DNA from: an uncultured Gammaproteobacteria bacterium
GTDB lineage: Bacteria > Pseudomonadota > Gammaproteobacteria > CAISUE01
Assembly (NCBI GenBank): GCA_903888615.1
Contig: CAISUE010000022.1
Location: forward strand, 1-46,172
DNA length: 46,172 bases
Reading direction: 5' to 3'
Part shown: in pieces, positions 17,619-26,539 of the stretch
Position numbering within the stretch: position 1 is the first letter of the stretch
Layout of the letters: each line of letters opens with the position of its first letter
Made by a program: the position numbers and the translations under genes
Notes under the pieces: model-generated
What the model saw: only the letters and a program-made list of their open reading frames with translations
Told to the model about the DNA's origin: nothing
The model's database searches: none

Positions 17619-20156
17619 TTAATTATTAGCGGCAATTATACTTGTTTTTTCAGCCTCTAAGGGTGAATCTTTAATCCGACACACACTCGTTAAATCACAA
17701 TTTGAACACGTACTTGGCCCTTTAACTGGTGCTATATCAGCTTTACCGGCAATATAATCGTGAGCTAATCGATCAAGCTCAAGCGCCCAGCGCGCACATT
17801 GCGCTTGCCAATCGTCCACTGCTTTCAGCTGTCCTAAGGGACCACAATCGATAGGGTTTGCTGCCAAACCGTGTATTTTTTGCACTTTCGCAGTGACTTG
17901 AGCGATTACCAGCGCATCGATAGGTTCAGCATTCAATAAAGCATAAAAAGGCAATTGCGGTTCTAACAAAGGTTCAGCTTGCCAATGAATACTTGCCAAA
18001 CCGGTTTTATAATCGATCAAGACCCGCTCACCAGTGGCCAATTGATCGATCCGATCCATTCTTAAACGCCATGTTTTTGAGGCAAAACTTACTTCGACGG
18101 TCTGTTCTAAGTGTAAAATTTGAAACGTAGGCCTGAGTGCTTCCAATGCTAACCATTTAGTACACAAAGCTTCTAAACGTTGCTGCTCAAGGATGAATAA
18201 CGTCTTCGCTAAACCTTGTCTACGCCAAGCATTTAACGTCTGTAATGCTTTTTGACTGGCTATTTTAATCCATCCCTTTAAAATACTTGGCTCAGCTAGC
18301 ACTAAAAGCGATTGATTTTTTATGAATTGCCAGCTTTCATACAACGCTTGATGAACCAATAACCCTCGTTCACTTGCGGTTAAACCTATTTCAGGGACAG
18401 GCAAGGCATGTAATTTCAAGCGGTAGCGCGCAAACGCTTGAAAAGGACAATGGGCTTGGCAACGCAGTGCTGCTGTCCCACCTGGTACATGATCAACCGA
18501 AGGGGAAAGCGGCAACGATTCTTTCAAGCGATTCATTGACTTAAAGGATTGATAAGGTACAGTGACTATTGGTTCCACGCTTAAAATCGGCCATGCGTCG
18601 ATAAACGCTAAGGGTTTTTGAGCTTCCGCATTATCCCACAGTGGATAACTGACGATGATTTGATCACTACTGCTAAGCAACGCTTGCCATAAATTTTGCA
18701 ACGCTAAAGTCTGCTGTTCGCCAGTGCTTTTTGGCAACCCATACGTTTCCTGACATTTAAATGGAATCAAGGCATTGGCGCGTGGAAAATTCGGCCAATG
18801 GTATTGACGTACGCCACTTAGCCATAACACATCAAAATCACTGCCCAAAGCTTCCCACAAACCTAAAAAATAAATTTGTGGCTTTTGTTGTGCCGGTACT
18901 TCAAAACGCGTTTGCATCAAGAGCGAATGCCAGTGTTTTTTAGCTTGACTATGGCTTAATTCACCAAAAAAAGCATCACACTCAGCAAAACTGACCTGCA
19001 ATGCTTCATAACGCTCTAGCAGTGCATTCTCAGTCTCTGACAAACTCAATTGTGGCCAACCACTTAAGTGTAACAAAGCATTCCAATGCACTAACCATTG
19101 ACTGGGTAACGCTTTTTTTAACGTCATAGGCTGAAAAGCACGCCACCACGTTAACAAGGCTTCAGGCGCAAAACTTTGCCAAGCATTAGCTGGAAAAATA
19201 GTTAATTGATAGGGTCGCCACTGACTCAAACACAGTTCCATCGCTGTCGCATGCGCCCAAAAGGGTGAATGGCTCAAATAGGTTAAATCTTCCAAATCAC
19301 AATCACTTGCACCATAAAGATTCATTAAACGCCACGTGACATGAATGATAGGGTAATCAATTAATGCTTTACCCAAGGAAAAATGCACGTGCGGCACCCG
19401 ACCTGCGGTTGCTTGTTGGTGCAGATAATATTCAATTAAGGGGCGATCTTGGGCTAAATTTTGCATCACGCACGCTATACGCTGTTGAGGGTGCAGCCGA
19501 GCATACTGACAACTCCATTGCACCAAGGTAGCATATTCATTGACACTTGATTCAGCAGGATAACACCCTTGAATCGCAGCTGGTTGACGTTCAGGCTGAT
19601 AAAAATAACTGGTGATAGCCACATTTGTTAATAAGGATTGAAACGCCAACACTGCCGGGGGCACTTGCCAAAAACGATAAAAAACGATGGTCTGAGGCAA
19701 TAATGCTTTCAAGTCAAGCCCATGGATTAATAAATAACTTAAGGCTTGCTGACTATCAATGCCATGACACTGTTGGCAAGCTACTTTATAAGCTTGCGCC
19801 ACTTGATAAAACCACACACTATCGAGTGTTTCATAGTGGTTCAAAGCGCCGAGCGGTATTTGCCAATCGCTTAACCATTGCCAAGCACTCATGCAAGCAC
19901 TGATCAAAGCATCGTCTTGTTGCAAACTAAAATCAGAATTTTTTTGAATCACCCGTTGCCATAAGACGCGTTGCTCAAAAACACTTAAATAACGCATGCT
20001 TTCATTTATCTTTAACGCGCTATAACACGCTTGAATAAAATCAGGCCAAGCTTTGATTTGGGTTGCATCACGCTGCAAGCTGCGTCTAAGATCCAGTGCT
20101 TGCCTTTGGTTAGCAGTAATAATGACATCAGCTGTGGCTAACGCATGCATCGTCAC
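17619..20156 (-). CDS. AddB-like PD-(D/E)XK nuclease / probable DNA-repair protein
   Basis: The 845-residue protein resembles the gammaproteobacterial 'probable DNA repair protein' group (RecB/AddB superfamily). The N-terminal half looks like a degenerate UvrD-type helicase without a Walker A GxGKT (it starts ADVIITANQRQALDLRR), as in AddB. The C-terminal nuclease has LVHQALYESW, then RMDRID and VLIDYKTG, supplying the D...D-x-K catalytic residues. Cysteines in CQAHCPFQAF and in a final C-x2-C-x5-C (CSNCDLTSVC) match the iron-sulfur staple of AddB-type nucleases. The usual partner, an AddA/UvrD-like helicase-nuclease, is not adjacent. The start is GTG at 20156 with an AAGG site 9 nt upstream. 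An ATG two codons downstream is the alternative. Confidence 0.75.
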   Translation of the reverse strand: MTMHALATADVIITANQRQALDLRRSLQRDATQIKAWPDFIQACYSALKINESMRYLSVFEQRVLWQRVIQKNSDFSLQQDDALISACMSAWQWLSDWQIPLGALNHYETLDSVWFYQVAQAYKVACQQCHGIDSQQALSYLLIHGLDLKALLPQTIVFYRFWQVPPAVLAFQSLLTNVAITSYFYQPERQPAAIQGCYPAESSVNEYATLVQWSCQYARLHPQQRIACVMQNLAQDRPLIEYYLHQQATAGRVPHVHFSLGKALIDYPIIHVTWRLMNLYGASDCDLEDLTYLSHSPFWAHATAMELCLSQWRPYQLTIFPANAWQSFAPEALLTWWRAFQPMTLKKALPSQWLVHWNALLHLSGWPQLSLSETENALLERYEALQVSFAECDAFFGELSHSQAKKHWHSLLMQTRFEVPAQQKPQIYFLGLWEALGSDFDVLWLSGVRQYHWPNFPRANALIPFKCQETYGLPKSTGEQQTLALQNLWQALLSSSDQIIVSYPLWDNAEAQKPLAFIDAWPILSVEPIVTVPYQSFKSMNRLKESLPLSPSVDHVPGGTAALRCQAHCPFQAFARYRLKLHALPVPEIGLTASERGLLVHQALYESWQFIKNQSLLVLAEPSILKGWIKIASQKALQTLNAWRRQGLAKTLFILEQQRLEALCTKWLALEALRPTFQILHLEQTVEVSFASKTWRLRMDRIDQLATGERVLIDYKTGLASIHWQAEPLLEPQLPFYALLNAEPIDALVIAQVTAKVQKIHGLAANPIDCGPLGQLKAVDDWQAQCARWALELDRLAHDYIAGKADIAPVKGPSTCSNCDLTSVCRIKDSPLEAEKTSIIAANN

Positions 20157-20206
20157 GGATGTTGACCTTTTTTACGAGAAAGACACTATGATACTGCGTT
20201 TAAGCA

Positions 20207-20368
20207 TTAAAAAACATGCTGGGCAGTCGCTTGAACTAACATTGGCTTAGTGATGGGTGTTGAAAAACACATAAACCATAACCCTAGGGTTAAGAGGATT
20301 TTGACGCAAATCACCAAAAGGATATCACGACCCAAGGCATTTTTTTTGACAATCTTTTTTTTCACCAT
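20207..20368 (-). CDS. cydP: Cytochrome bd oxidase small subunit CydP (53 aa)
   Basis: This short gene follows fnr by 6 nt, with an AGAGAGG ribosome site at the fnr stop codon. The product begins with a lysine-rich stretch (MVKKKIVKKNALGRDI), then one membrane helix (LLVICVKILLTLGLWFMCF), then a short Pro-containing tail (STPITKPM). The layout R/K-L-x-RDI-hydrophobic-GLWF-FSP-like matches my recollection of the small CydP family found beside cydAB. Its function is not well defined and is presumed to be assembly or stability of the bd oxidase. Position at the end of the cyd operon supports the call. There is no clear terminator before the next same-strand gene. Confidence 0.7.
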   Translation of the reverse strand: MVKKKIVKKNALGRDILLVICVKILLTLGLWFMCFSTPITKPMLVQATAQHVF

Positions 20369-20374
20369 AAACAA

Positions 20375-21094
20375 TTACCTCTCTGAACAAGCATTCACCA
20401 TCAATGTTTGCAATTTAGCATAATCTAACTTAAGCATTTGCTTCGCCTGCGAAAATTGCACTAAACCCTGTCGTTGAAATTGTGTCATGGTTCGCGACAC
20501 GGTTTCTGCCGTTAAACCTAAATAACTGGCCATATCTTGCTGCGTGGGGAGTAAGTTAACACTGGCAGCATCTATAAGTGATTTTGATAACCGTTGCGAA
20601 TAATCAACCAAAAAAATCGCTACTTTTTGGGTAGCAGAGGTATCAATATAAGCATAACGGGCTTTTTCAACGCGTGCTAGACTGGCACTCATTAAATTAA
20701 CTAACAATGTTTGATAAGCAGGCTCTTTACTAACTCGATTCAATAGCAGTGGCATTGCTATTCTACACACTTCCGTATCACGCAACGCTTGGGCATTTTC
20801 CACATAAGTGTGGCTACTAACACTGGAAAAGCCTAACAATTCACCGGGCAAATAAAAACTCCCCATGGTTTGTCTGCCTTGCTCATTTAACCAATAGGTT
20901 TTGATGGCACCAGATTTAAGCAGATAAATGCCTTGGATTTTTTCTTGTTGATGGTAAAGAATTTCACCTTTTTTTAATAACACTGTCTCTTGAACCAAGG
21001 GATTTTTATCATCCAAGGCTATTTCAGCACCAAAGCACTGCTGCGGTGCTTGACAATAATGACAGCTATCCGATGCTTGACGCTTAGTTTTCAT
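20375..21094 (-). CDS. fnr: FNR-type oxygen-sensing transcription regulator (Crp/Fnr family)
   Basis: The 239-residue protein (from the ATG at 21094) has all FNR hallmarks. There is an N-terminal cluster C11-x2-C14-x5-C20 in CHYCQAPQQC, and a fourth cysteine at about C110 (DTEVCRIAM) matching FNR C122. A cyclic-nucleotide-like barrel is followed by a C-terminal helix-turn-helix whose recognition helix reads AETVSRTMTQF, giving the E-x-x-S-R contacts for TTGAT half-sites. It should carry a [4Fe-4S] cluster, dimerise without oxygen and activate anaerobic/microaerobic genes. The start overlaps the cydX 3' end by 11 bp; an earlier frame-open start lies inside cydX. A perfect FNR site sits upstream of cydA, so the operon is probably autoregulated. 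Confidence 0.9.
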   Translation of the reverse strand: MKTKRQASDSCHYCQAPQQCFGAEIALDDKNPLVQETVLLKKGEILYHQQEKIQGIYLLKSGAIKTYWLNEQGRQTMGSFYLPGELLGFSSVSSHTYVENAQALRDTEVCRIAMPLLLNRVSKEPAYQTLLVNLMSASLARVEKARYAYIDTSATQKVAIFLVDYSQRLSKSLIDAASVNLLPTQQDMASYLGLTAETVSRTMTQFQRQGLVQFSQAKQMLKLDYAKLQTLMVNACSER

Positions 21095-21185
21095 TATTTT
21101 CTTTTGGCAATTCAAACCACATGCCATTGAGAATAGAAAAACTACACGCTAAACCTAAACCGAGCAACCACACAAAGTACCACAT
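21084..21185 (-). CDS. cydX: Cytochrome bd oxidase subunit CydX (33 aa)
   Basis: The 33-codon gene starts 15 bp after the cydB stop codon and is preceded by a strong GGAGAAG ribosome site. The product begins MWYFVWLLGLGLACSFSILN and continues GMWFELPKENNEN, matching CydX of other proteobacteria (MWYF-W-LG...A...N-W-E). CydX is a single-helix membrane subunit that stabilises the haems of cytochrome bd. It is usually missed by gene finders because of its size. Its last 11 bp overlap the start of fnr. Confidence 0.92.
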   Translation of the reverse strand: MWYFVWLLGLGLACSFSILNGMWFELPKENNEN

Positions 21186-21200
21186 AGATTATCTTCTCCA

Positions 21201-22334
21201 TCAATAAGAATTTTTGGTTTCATCTAACCAAACCGCTGTCACAGGCCCGCGCATCACGCGATATACCCAAGTGGTATAAGCGATAATGATGGGGAAAAAC
21301 ACTACCCCAACCCACAGCATTAATTGCAATGTCGCTTGACTGGATGAAGCATCCCAAATTAACAAACTCTGCGAAGGATTCGACGATGAAGGTAACAAAA
21401 CAGGAAACAACCGCACGCCTACCGTGGCAATAACGCCAAAAACACTTAGTGCACTGCTGATAAAAGCCCATTTATACCGTTGCAAACGCACGCACAACAG
21501 CACCAGCAATGCCCCTAAAAACCCACTCACAGGCGCTATGATAAAATAAGAGTAATGGCGATAATTATCGAGTGCATGGTGATATTCTAACGACATCACT
21601 TTATGCAAAGGATTTGATGGTGCGAAACTCGACACAGGATGAATCAACACATAACTTTCCAGTCTCAATGACCAAAGTCCACCGATTGCAAATAAAACGA
21701 TGACTAACAGCGCACAGATCTTAGCAGCTTTCATGGCACGGATTTGCACAATGTCACGTGTTTTGCTACACAAATACACAGCCCCGTGCATCGAAAGCAT
21801 AATGACACTGAGCACACCACACAACAGTGCAAAGGGATTCAATAAAGCCCAAAAAGTACCCGTATAATAAAAGCGCAACATTTCATCAAAATGAAACGGT
21901 ACCCCTTGCAAAATATTGCCTATCGCCACGCCAAAAATCAAGGCAGGAATAAAACCACTTAACATCAATAACTTATCCCAGGTTTTACGCCAGGTGGGAT
22001 TAGTCAATTTGCTGCGGTATTTAAAACTCACCGGCCGCAAAATAAACCCACATAAAGCCAGAAGCATCGCCAAATAAAAGCCTGAAAACGCCGCAGCATA
22101 AACATAAGGCCACGCGGCAAAAATAGCGCCGGCACCCAAAATAATCCACGCTTGATTGCCTTCCCACACAGGACCTACGGTATTGATCACTAAACGTTTT
22201 TCTTTATCTGTTTTTGCAACCCACGGCAACAGGGTCACTACCCCTAAATCAAAACCATCCATAATGGCAAAGGCAATCAATAATAAGCCTAATAACAACC
22301 ACCAAATCAATCTTAACGTTGTATAGTCAAACAT
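21201..22334 (-). CDS. cydB: Cytochrome bd ubiquinol oxidase subunit II
   Basis: The 377-residue inner-membrane protein is subunit II of cytochrome bd, the high-affinity quinol oxidase used at low oxygen. It shows the typical start (MFDYTTLRLIWWLLLG), DGFDLGVVTLLP in the first helices, NTVGPVWEGNQAWIILGAGAIFAAWP near 51, and LRPVSFKYR near 99. Length is close to the E. coli protein (379). It follows cydA by 11 bp in the same operon and precedes cydX. Confidence 0.96.
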   Translation of the reverse strand: MFDYTTLRLIWWLLLGLLLIAFAIMDGFDLGVVTLLPWVAKTDKEKRLVINTVGPVWEGNQAWIILGAGAIFAAWPYVYAAAFSGFYLAMLLALCGFILRPVSFKYRSKLTNPTWRKTWDKLLMLSGFIPALIFGVAIGNILQGVPFHFDEMLRFYYTGTFWALLNPFALLCGVLSVIMLSMHGAVYLCSKTRDIVQIRAMKAAKICALLVIVLFAIGGLWSLRLESYVLIHPVSSFAPSNPLHKVMSLEYHHALDNYRHYSYFIIAPVSGFLGALLVLLCVRLQRYKWAFISSALSVFGVIATVGVRLFPVLLPSSSNPSQSLLIWDASSSQATLQLMLWVGVVFFPIIIAYTTWVYRVMRGPVTAVWLDETKNSY

Positions 22335-22345
22335 GCGGTATCGCC

Positions 22346-23881
22346 TTAATGTTGGTAATGATCTGGGCCTAAACGGATATATTTAAACATCAAATACAAT
22401 TCGACAATCGCCAGGACTGTATAAAAACCGATGAAACCTGCCAAACTGATCCACAAATCGCTGGTTGCCAGTGACGATGTACCTAAATACGTCGGTAACA
22501 CACCATCGATTGCCCACGGTTGGCGGCCATTTTCAGCCACAAACCAACCCGCTTCTGAAGCGAGCCACGGTAAGGGTAAGCTACACAAGGCGAGGTATAA
22601 AAACGCTTTGTTTTCTAAACGACGTTTACACGAGAGATAAAAAGCTAAGCTAAATAGCGCTAAAAAGAAAAAGGCACAGCCCACCATAACGCGGAAACTC
22701 CAAAATAAAGGCGCTACGTGGGGAATGGTATCTTTTGCCGCTTGGCTAATTTGTGCGGGCGTCGCATCGATGACGTTAACGGTATAACGTTTCAATAATA
22801 AGCTATAACCCAAATTCGTTTGATGCGCCGCTAATTGTTGTTGGGCATGCGCATTGTCGGGATCTTTCAATAAAACTTTCAAAGCGCTGTAAGCTTGAAT
22901 ACCATCTTTGATCCGCAACGCATTGTTATTCGCCAACTCTTCCATACCTTCAATCGGCGTATCGAGTGAACGGGTAGCAATCAAGCCCAGTAAATAAGGG
23001 ATGCGGACCGCATCATCCGTGGTGTGTGTGGTTTGATTGGGAACCCCAAAAACCGTCAAGCTGGCAGGAGCCGCTTCTGTATGCCAAGCACCTTCGATCG
23101 CCGCCAATTTCATTTTTTGATTTTCACCCACCAAATAGCCACTTTCATCGCCCAACACAATCGCCGATAACGCTGCAGCTAAACCAAAAGAGGCCGCCAC
23201 GGTCATCGATCGTAAAGCAAATTCACGGTTGCGTTTAACCAATAAAAAATAGGCACTGATGGCTAGCACAAAAACGGCACCGGTCACATAACCGGCGCTC
23301 ACCGTATGAATAAATTTAGCTTGAGCAACCGAATTAAATAAAATCGCACTAAAATCACTGACTTCCATTCGCAAGGTTTGGTAATTAAAATGCGCACCCA
23401 CCGGGTGTTGCATCCAAGCATTGGCAATCAAAATCCACAAAGCCGATAAATTAGAACCCAGAGCCACTAACCAAGTCGTCGATAAATGACCGATTTTACT
23501 TAAGCGATTCCAGCCAAAGAAAAACATCCCGACGAATGTGGCTTCCAAGAAAAAAGCCATGAAACCTTCAATCGCTAACGGTGTACCAAAGACATCACCA
23601 ACATAATGCGCATAATAAGCCCAATTGGTGCCAAATTGAAATTCCATGGTGATACCGGTGGCAACCCCCATGACAAAATTAATGCCAAACAAGGCGCCCC
23701 AATATTGGGTCATTTTTTTCCAAATGACATTCCCCGTCATGACATAGATGGTTTCCATGATGCCAAGTAGCACCGACAAACCTAAGGTGAGGGGGACAAA
23801 CAAAAAATGGTACAACGCGGTTAAACCAAATTGAATACGCGACAATGTCACGACATCAAGTGCTGCTAAACTAATAGACAT
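22346..23881 (-). CDS. cydA: Cytochrome bd ubiquinol oxidase subunit I
   Basis: The 511-residue haem-bearing subunit oxidises ubiquinol and reduces oxygen to water. The axial-histidine segment RIQFGLTALYHFLFVPLT places the first haem ligand near H25. FIHTVSAGYVTGA contains the second histidine, and GRQPW follows at the C-terminal end. The Q-loop is of the long E. coli type, judging by the insert of about 130 residues after GENQKMKLAAIEGAW. It has a consensus ribosome site (GGAGG at 23891-23895). It is the first gene of cydA-cydB-cydX-fnr-cydP, under an FNR-box promoter. Confidence 0.97.
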   Translation of the reverse strand: MSISLAALDVVTLSRIQFGLTALYHFLFVPLTLGLSVLLGIMETIYVMTGNVIWKKMTQYWGALFGINFVMGVATGITMEFQFGTNWAYYAHYVGDVFGTPLAIEGFMAFFLEATFVGMFFFGWNRLSKIGHLSTTWLVALGSNLSALWILIANAWMQHPVGAHFNYQTLRMEVSDFSAILFNSVAQAKFIHTVSAGYVTGAVFVLAISAYFLLVKRNREFALRSMTVAASFGLAAALSAIVLGDESGYLVGENQKMKLAAIEGAWHTEAAPASLTVFGVPNQTTHTTDDAVRIPYLLGLIATRSLDTPIEGMEELANNNALRIKDGIQAYSALKVLLKDPDNAHAQQQLAAHQTNLGYSLLLKRYTVNVIDATPAQISQAAKDTIPHVAPLFWSFRVMVGCAFFFLALFSLAFYLSCKRRLENKAFLYLALCSLPLPWLASEAGWFVAENGRQPWAIDGVLPTYLGTSSLATSDLWISLAGFIGFYTVLAIVELYLMFKYIRLGPDHYQH

Positions 23882-23906
23882 CAGTATGAGCCTCCTATAT
23901 TCTTAT

Positions 23907-23955
23907 AAGGCGAAGCATAACTGTTTTTTCTTTTAAAAAAATTGATCTAGATCAA
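23907..23955 (-). promoter_or_regulatory. FNR-activated promoter of the cyd operon
   Basis: A perfect palindromic FNR site TTGATCTAGATCAA occupies 23942-23955. Reading the minus strand, a -10-like TATGCT lies at 23919-23914 and implies a start near 23907. The centre of the FNR site would then be at about -41.5, the standard class II activator position. This leaves a 5' leader of about 25 nt with the GGAGG ribosome site. The site is exactly the consensus bound by the FNR encoded four genes downstream. Confidence 0.8.
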
Positions 23956-24039
23956 TAAGGTAATCATTCACTGCCTTAGGTTACTCTTTCGCGCTTACCC
24001 GTAAACCACTTACCGCGGGTGTATGAAGCAAAGATAATC

Positions 24040-24981
24040 TTAAACACTTGGCCGTAAGCCAAAAAATTGCTGAGCCGCCACACAATCCTGTGCTATTTGC
24101 GCTTTTAAAGCATCAAACGAGGCAAATTTTATTTCATCACGCAATTTATGATGAAATTCAATCGTTAAACGTTGGCCGTAAAGATCCCCGCTAAAAGCAA
24201 ATACATACGTTTCTAATAACCACTGTTGGCCATCAACCGTTGGGCGAACGCCTAAATTAGCAACGCCGAAAAGTTCTTTTTCACCCGGCACGCCTTTAAC
24301 TTTCACCGCAAAAACACCTTTCAGGGGCACCACCCGACGGTGTAAGGCCATATTAAGGGTTGGGAAATCGATCATCCGACCGCGTTGCTTACCCGCAATG
24401 ACTTTTTCAGTCATACTGAATGGCTTGCCTAATAACGTTTCTGCTAAAACTACCTCACCCGCATTCAAAGCAGCGCGAATGGCTGAACTACTGACGCGTT
24501 GGTTCGCCACGTAGTAAGAAGCCAACGCGTTTAACTGAAAAGCACCTTGCTCAGCATAAGCTTGTAATAAAGTAAAATCCCCCAAGCGTCCTGCACCAAA
24601 ACGAAAATCATCACCCACCAGCAAATGTTGTAACTGCAATTGATCCATCAATATGTCTTCAACAAAACGCTGCGCTGTAAGGGTCGCTAATGATGCATCA
24701 AAACTTAAGCACAGCACTTGATCAATACCGAGATTTTGTAGATACGTTAATTTTTCGTGCAAACGCATTAAACGGCCAGGGGCGGCAATTTTTTGAAAAT
24801 ATTCACATGGCTGTGGCTCAAACAATACCACGCTTGACGCCAAACCTTCCGTGTGCGCTCGAGCGATTAATTCTGCTAATAACGCTTGATGCCCTAAATG
24901 CATACCATCAAAATTACCGATACTAACGATAGAGCCACCCGCTACTTTGCGTGTAAAAGGGCTGCGATGAAACACATCCAT
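24040..24981 (-). CDS. ribF: Bifunctional riboflavin kinase / FMN adenylyltransferase
   Basis: The 313-residue enzyme phosphorylates riboflavin to FMN and adenylates FMN to FAD. The N-terminal nucleotidyltransferase domain has IGNFDGMHLGHQALL (residues 21-35, HxGH motif) and VGDDFRFG near 141. The C-terminal kinase domain has GKQRGRMIDFPTLN near 198, KGVFAVKV near 221, and a VANLGVRPTV-like segment. It is the last gene of yggX-lipB-truB-ribF, 44 bp after truB. The neighbour usually seen downstream, ileS, is absent here. Confidence 0.96.
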   Translation of the reverse strand: MDVFHRSPFTRKVAGGSIVSIGNFDGMHLGHQALLAELIARAHTEGLASSVVLFEPQPCEYFQKIAAPGRLMRLHEKLTYLQNLGIDQVLCLSFDASLATLTAQRFVEDILMDQLQLQHLLVGDDFRFGAGRLGDFTLLQAYAEQGAFQLNALASYYVANQRVSSSAIRAALNAGEVVLAETLLGKPFSMTEKVIAGKQRGRMIDFPTLNMALHRRVVPLKGVFAVKVKGVPGEKELFGVANLGVRPTVDGQQWLLETYVFAFSGDLYGQRLTIEFHHKLRDEIKFASFDALKAQIAQDCVAAQQFFGLRPSV

Positions 24982-25025
24982 GACGAATTATTTCCCTATA
25001 AAGATTCTGTGGTAAAAACTTAGTC

Positions 25026-25940
25026 TTAACATAACCCCTTCCACAAGGTCGGATTAATCAAACGCTGTGGCAGTAATTGACCACTTTCTTGCCAATGCGC
25101 TAAACCTAAAAATTGCCCCTGCTCATGGTAAAGCCGCCTAACACCAGGTTCATCTGGGATTGCCAATACCACTGCTTGTCCCCACAATAACCGTTGCGTC
25201 TCTTGCGCATTTAAACGCAGCAAAGGCAATGATGCAACACAACTATCTACGGGTAACACATGCTGATCTAAAACATCCCAACTTAACGCTGCCAGCGCAT
25301 CGAAACTGATCACAGCCTCCTTTGGCAAATGTGCCACCCCTGTGCGTCGTAATGCCCTAAGATGAGCCCCGGTTCCCAAACATAAACCAATGTCTTCAGC
25401 CAATGTACGAATATACGTCCCTTTACTGCACCGTACCGTTAAACGCAAATGATCCGCTGCTAGCAATGTCAGCTCAAGTGAATGGATCGTGATCGTCCGA
25501 GCGGCACGTTCAATCACCTCCCCTTTACGGGCTAATTGATACAAAACCCGGCCATTGACTTTCAGGGCTGAATACATCGGCGGAATTTGGCTGATCACAC
25601 CGGTAAAGTGTTGCGCTACCTGGTGTAACTGTGTGGTAGTCAAGGCAGGAACGGGGCTATTTGCCACTACTTCACCTTCCCGATCACCGGTGGTAGTCGT
25701 TTGACCTAAACGTACGATCGCTTCATAGCTTTTATCCGCTTCAAGCAAACATTGGCCGAATTTGGTTGCCTCACCCAAACACAGAGCTAACATCCCAGTA
25801 GCCAAAGGATCCAAAGTTCCCGTATGGCCCACTTTTGCTGCTTGATAAAGGCGTTTTATTTTTTGCACCGCATGATTGGAACTCCAACCGAGCGGTTTAT
25901 CCAACAGTATGACCCCATGAATGTCGCGCGTGATTTTCAT
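25026..25940 (-). CDS. truB: tRNA pseudouridine-55 synthase
   Basis: The 304-residue TruB makes the universally conserved pseudouridine 55 in the T-loop of tRNAs. The catalytic aspartate is D44 in VGHTGTLDPLATGML. DKPLGWSSNHAVQKIKR at 14-30 and the GTYIRTLAEDIG segment near 180 are family motifs, and a PUA-like C-terminal domain follows. Its start overlaps the lipB stop by 4 bp, indicating translational coupling. The common context rbfA-truB-rpsO is not present. Confidence 0.96.
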   Translation of the reverse strand: MKITRDIHGVILLDKPLGWSSNHAVQKIKRLYQAAKVGHTGTLDPLATGMLALCLGEATKFGQCLLEADKSYEAIVRLGQTTTTGDREGEVVANSPVPALTTTQLHQVAQHFTGVISQIPPMYSALKVNGRVLYQLARKGEVIERAARTITIHSLELTLLAADHLRLTVRCSKGTYIRTLAEDIGLCLGTGAHLRALRRTGVAHLPKEAVISFDALAALSWDVLDQHVLPVDSCVASLPLLRLNAQETQRLLWGQAVVLAIPDEPGVRRLYHEQGQFLGLAHWQESGQLLPQRLINPTLWKGLC

Positions 25941-26539
25941 AAAAAAGTACGTTGTAATTGATCAAGCAATAACTGACGGAAATCATTCACCGTTACAGAA
26001 GCAAAAAAGTGACTTATTTGCGTCACTGACAATGCCTGATAACCACAAGGATTGATACCTGCGAAAGGCCCAAGGTCCATTTTAACATTGATACTCAAAC
26101 CATGATAAGAGGCGCCACGACGAATTCTTAAACCCAACGAAGCGATTTTTTCACCTTGAATATAAATGCCTGGAGCCTCTGCTCTGGCATAAGCCGCTAA
26201 GCCCAGGGAGACTAAAACCGTTACCACCGCGTTTTCAATCAATGTGACCAATTGCCGAGGACTTAAAGCACGACGTTTTAAATCCAGTAAAAAATAGACT
26301 ATTAATTGCCCTGGACCATGATAAGTCACCTGCCCACCGCGATCGATGTGAATAACTGGGATAGTACCTGGCGCTAAAATATGCTCTGGCTTACCTGCCA
26401 TGCCTTGCGTATAGACACTATGGTGCTCTAATAACCAAATTTCATCTAACGTGTTTTCAGTACGGACACTGGTAAAGCGTTGCATCGCACGCCAAATCGG
26501 TTCATAAGGCTGCAAACCCAATTCACGCCAAATAATCAT
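25937..26539 (-). CDS. lipB: Octanoyl-[acyl carrier protein]:protein octanoyltransferase
   Basis: The 200-residue LipB transfers octanoyl groups from ACP to lipoyl domains, the first step of de novo lipoate cofactor synthesis. The active-site lysine K131 (GEKIASLGLRI) and cysteine C165 (GINPCGY) are present at nearly the E. coli positions. RGGQVTYHGPGQLIVY at 67-82 is the substrate-binding motif. It overlaps yggX upstream and truB downstream by 4 bp each. Its pathway partner lipA is not in the window. Confidence 0.96.
   Translation of the reverse strand: MIIWRELGLQPYEPIWRAMQRFTSVRTENTLDEIWLLEHHSVYTQGMAGKPEHILAPGTIPVIHIDRGGQVTYHGPGQLIVYFLLDLKRRALSPRQLVTLIENAVVTVLVSLGLAAYARAEAPGIYIQGEKIASLGLRIRRGASYHGLSINVKMDLGPFAGINPCGYQALSVTQISHFFASVTVNDFRQLLLDQLQRTFL

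Noticed and set aside
16020-17635. Extended start of the membrane protein at a TTG (17635)
   Set aside because: It would overlap the upstream nuclease gene, has no ribosome site, and adds a basic unrelated stretch. The ATG at 17593 is more natural.
20188-20250. 20-residue plus-strand frame after an AGAAAGA sequence
   Set aside because: It overlaps the 3' end of cydP on the other strand, is very short, and has no supporting context.
23990-24040. Inverted repeat ACCCG...CGGGT downstream of ribF as a terminator
   Set aside because: The stem is only 5 bp with a long loop and no T-run.
24982-25025. Possible FMN riboswitch before ribF
   Set aside because: Only 44 bp separate truB and ribF, far too short, and no conserved RFN elements are seen.
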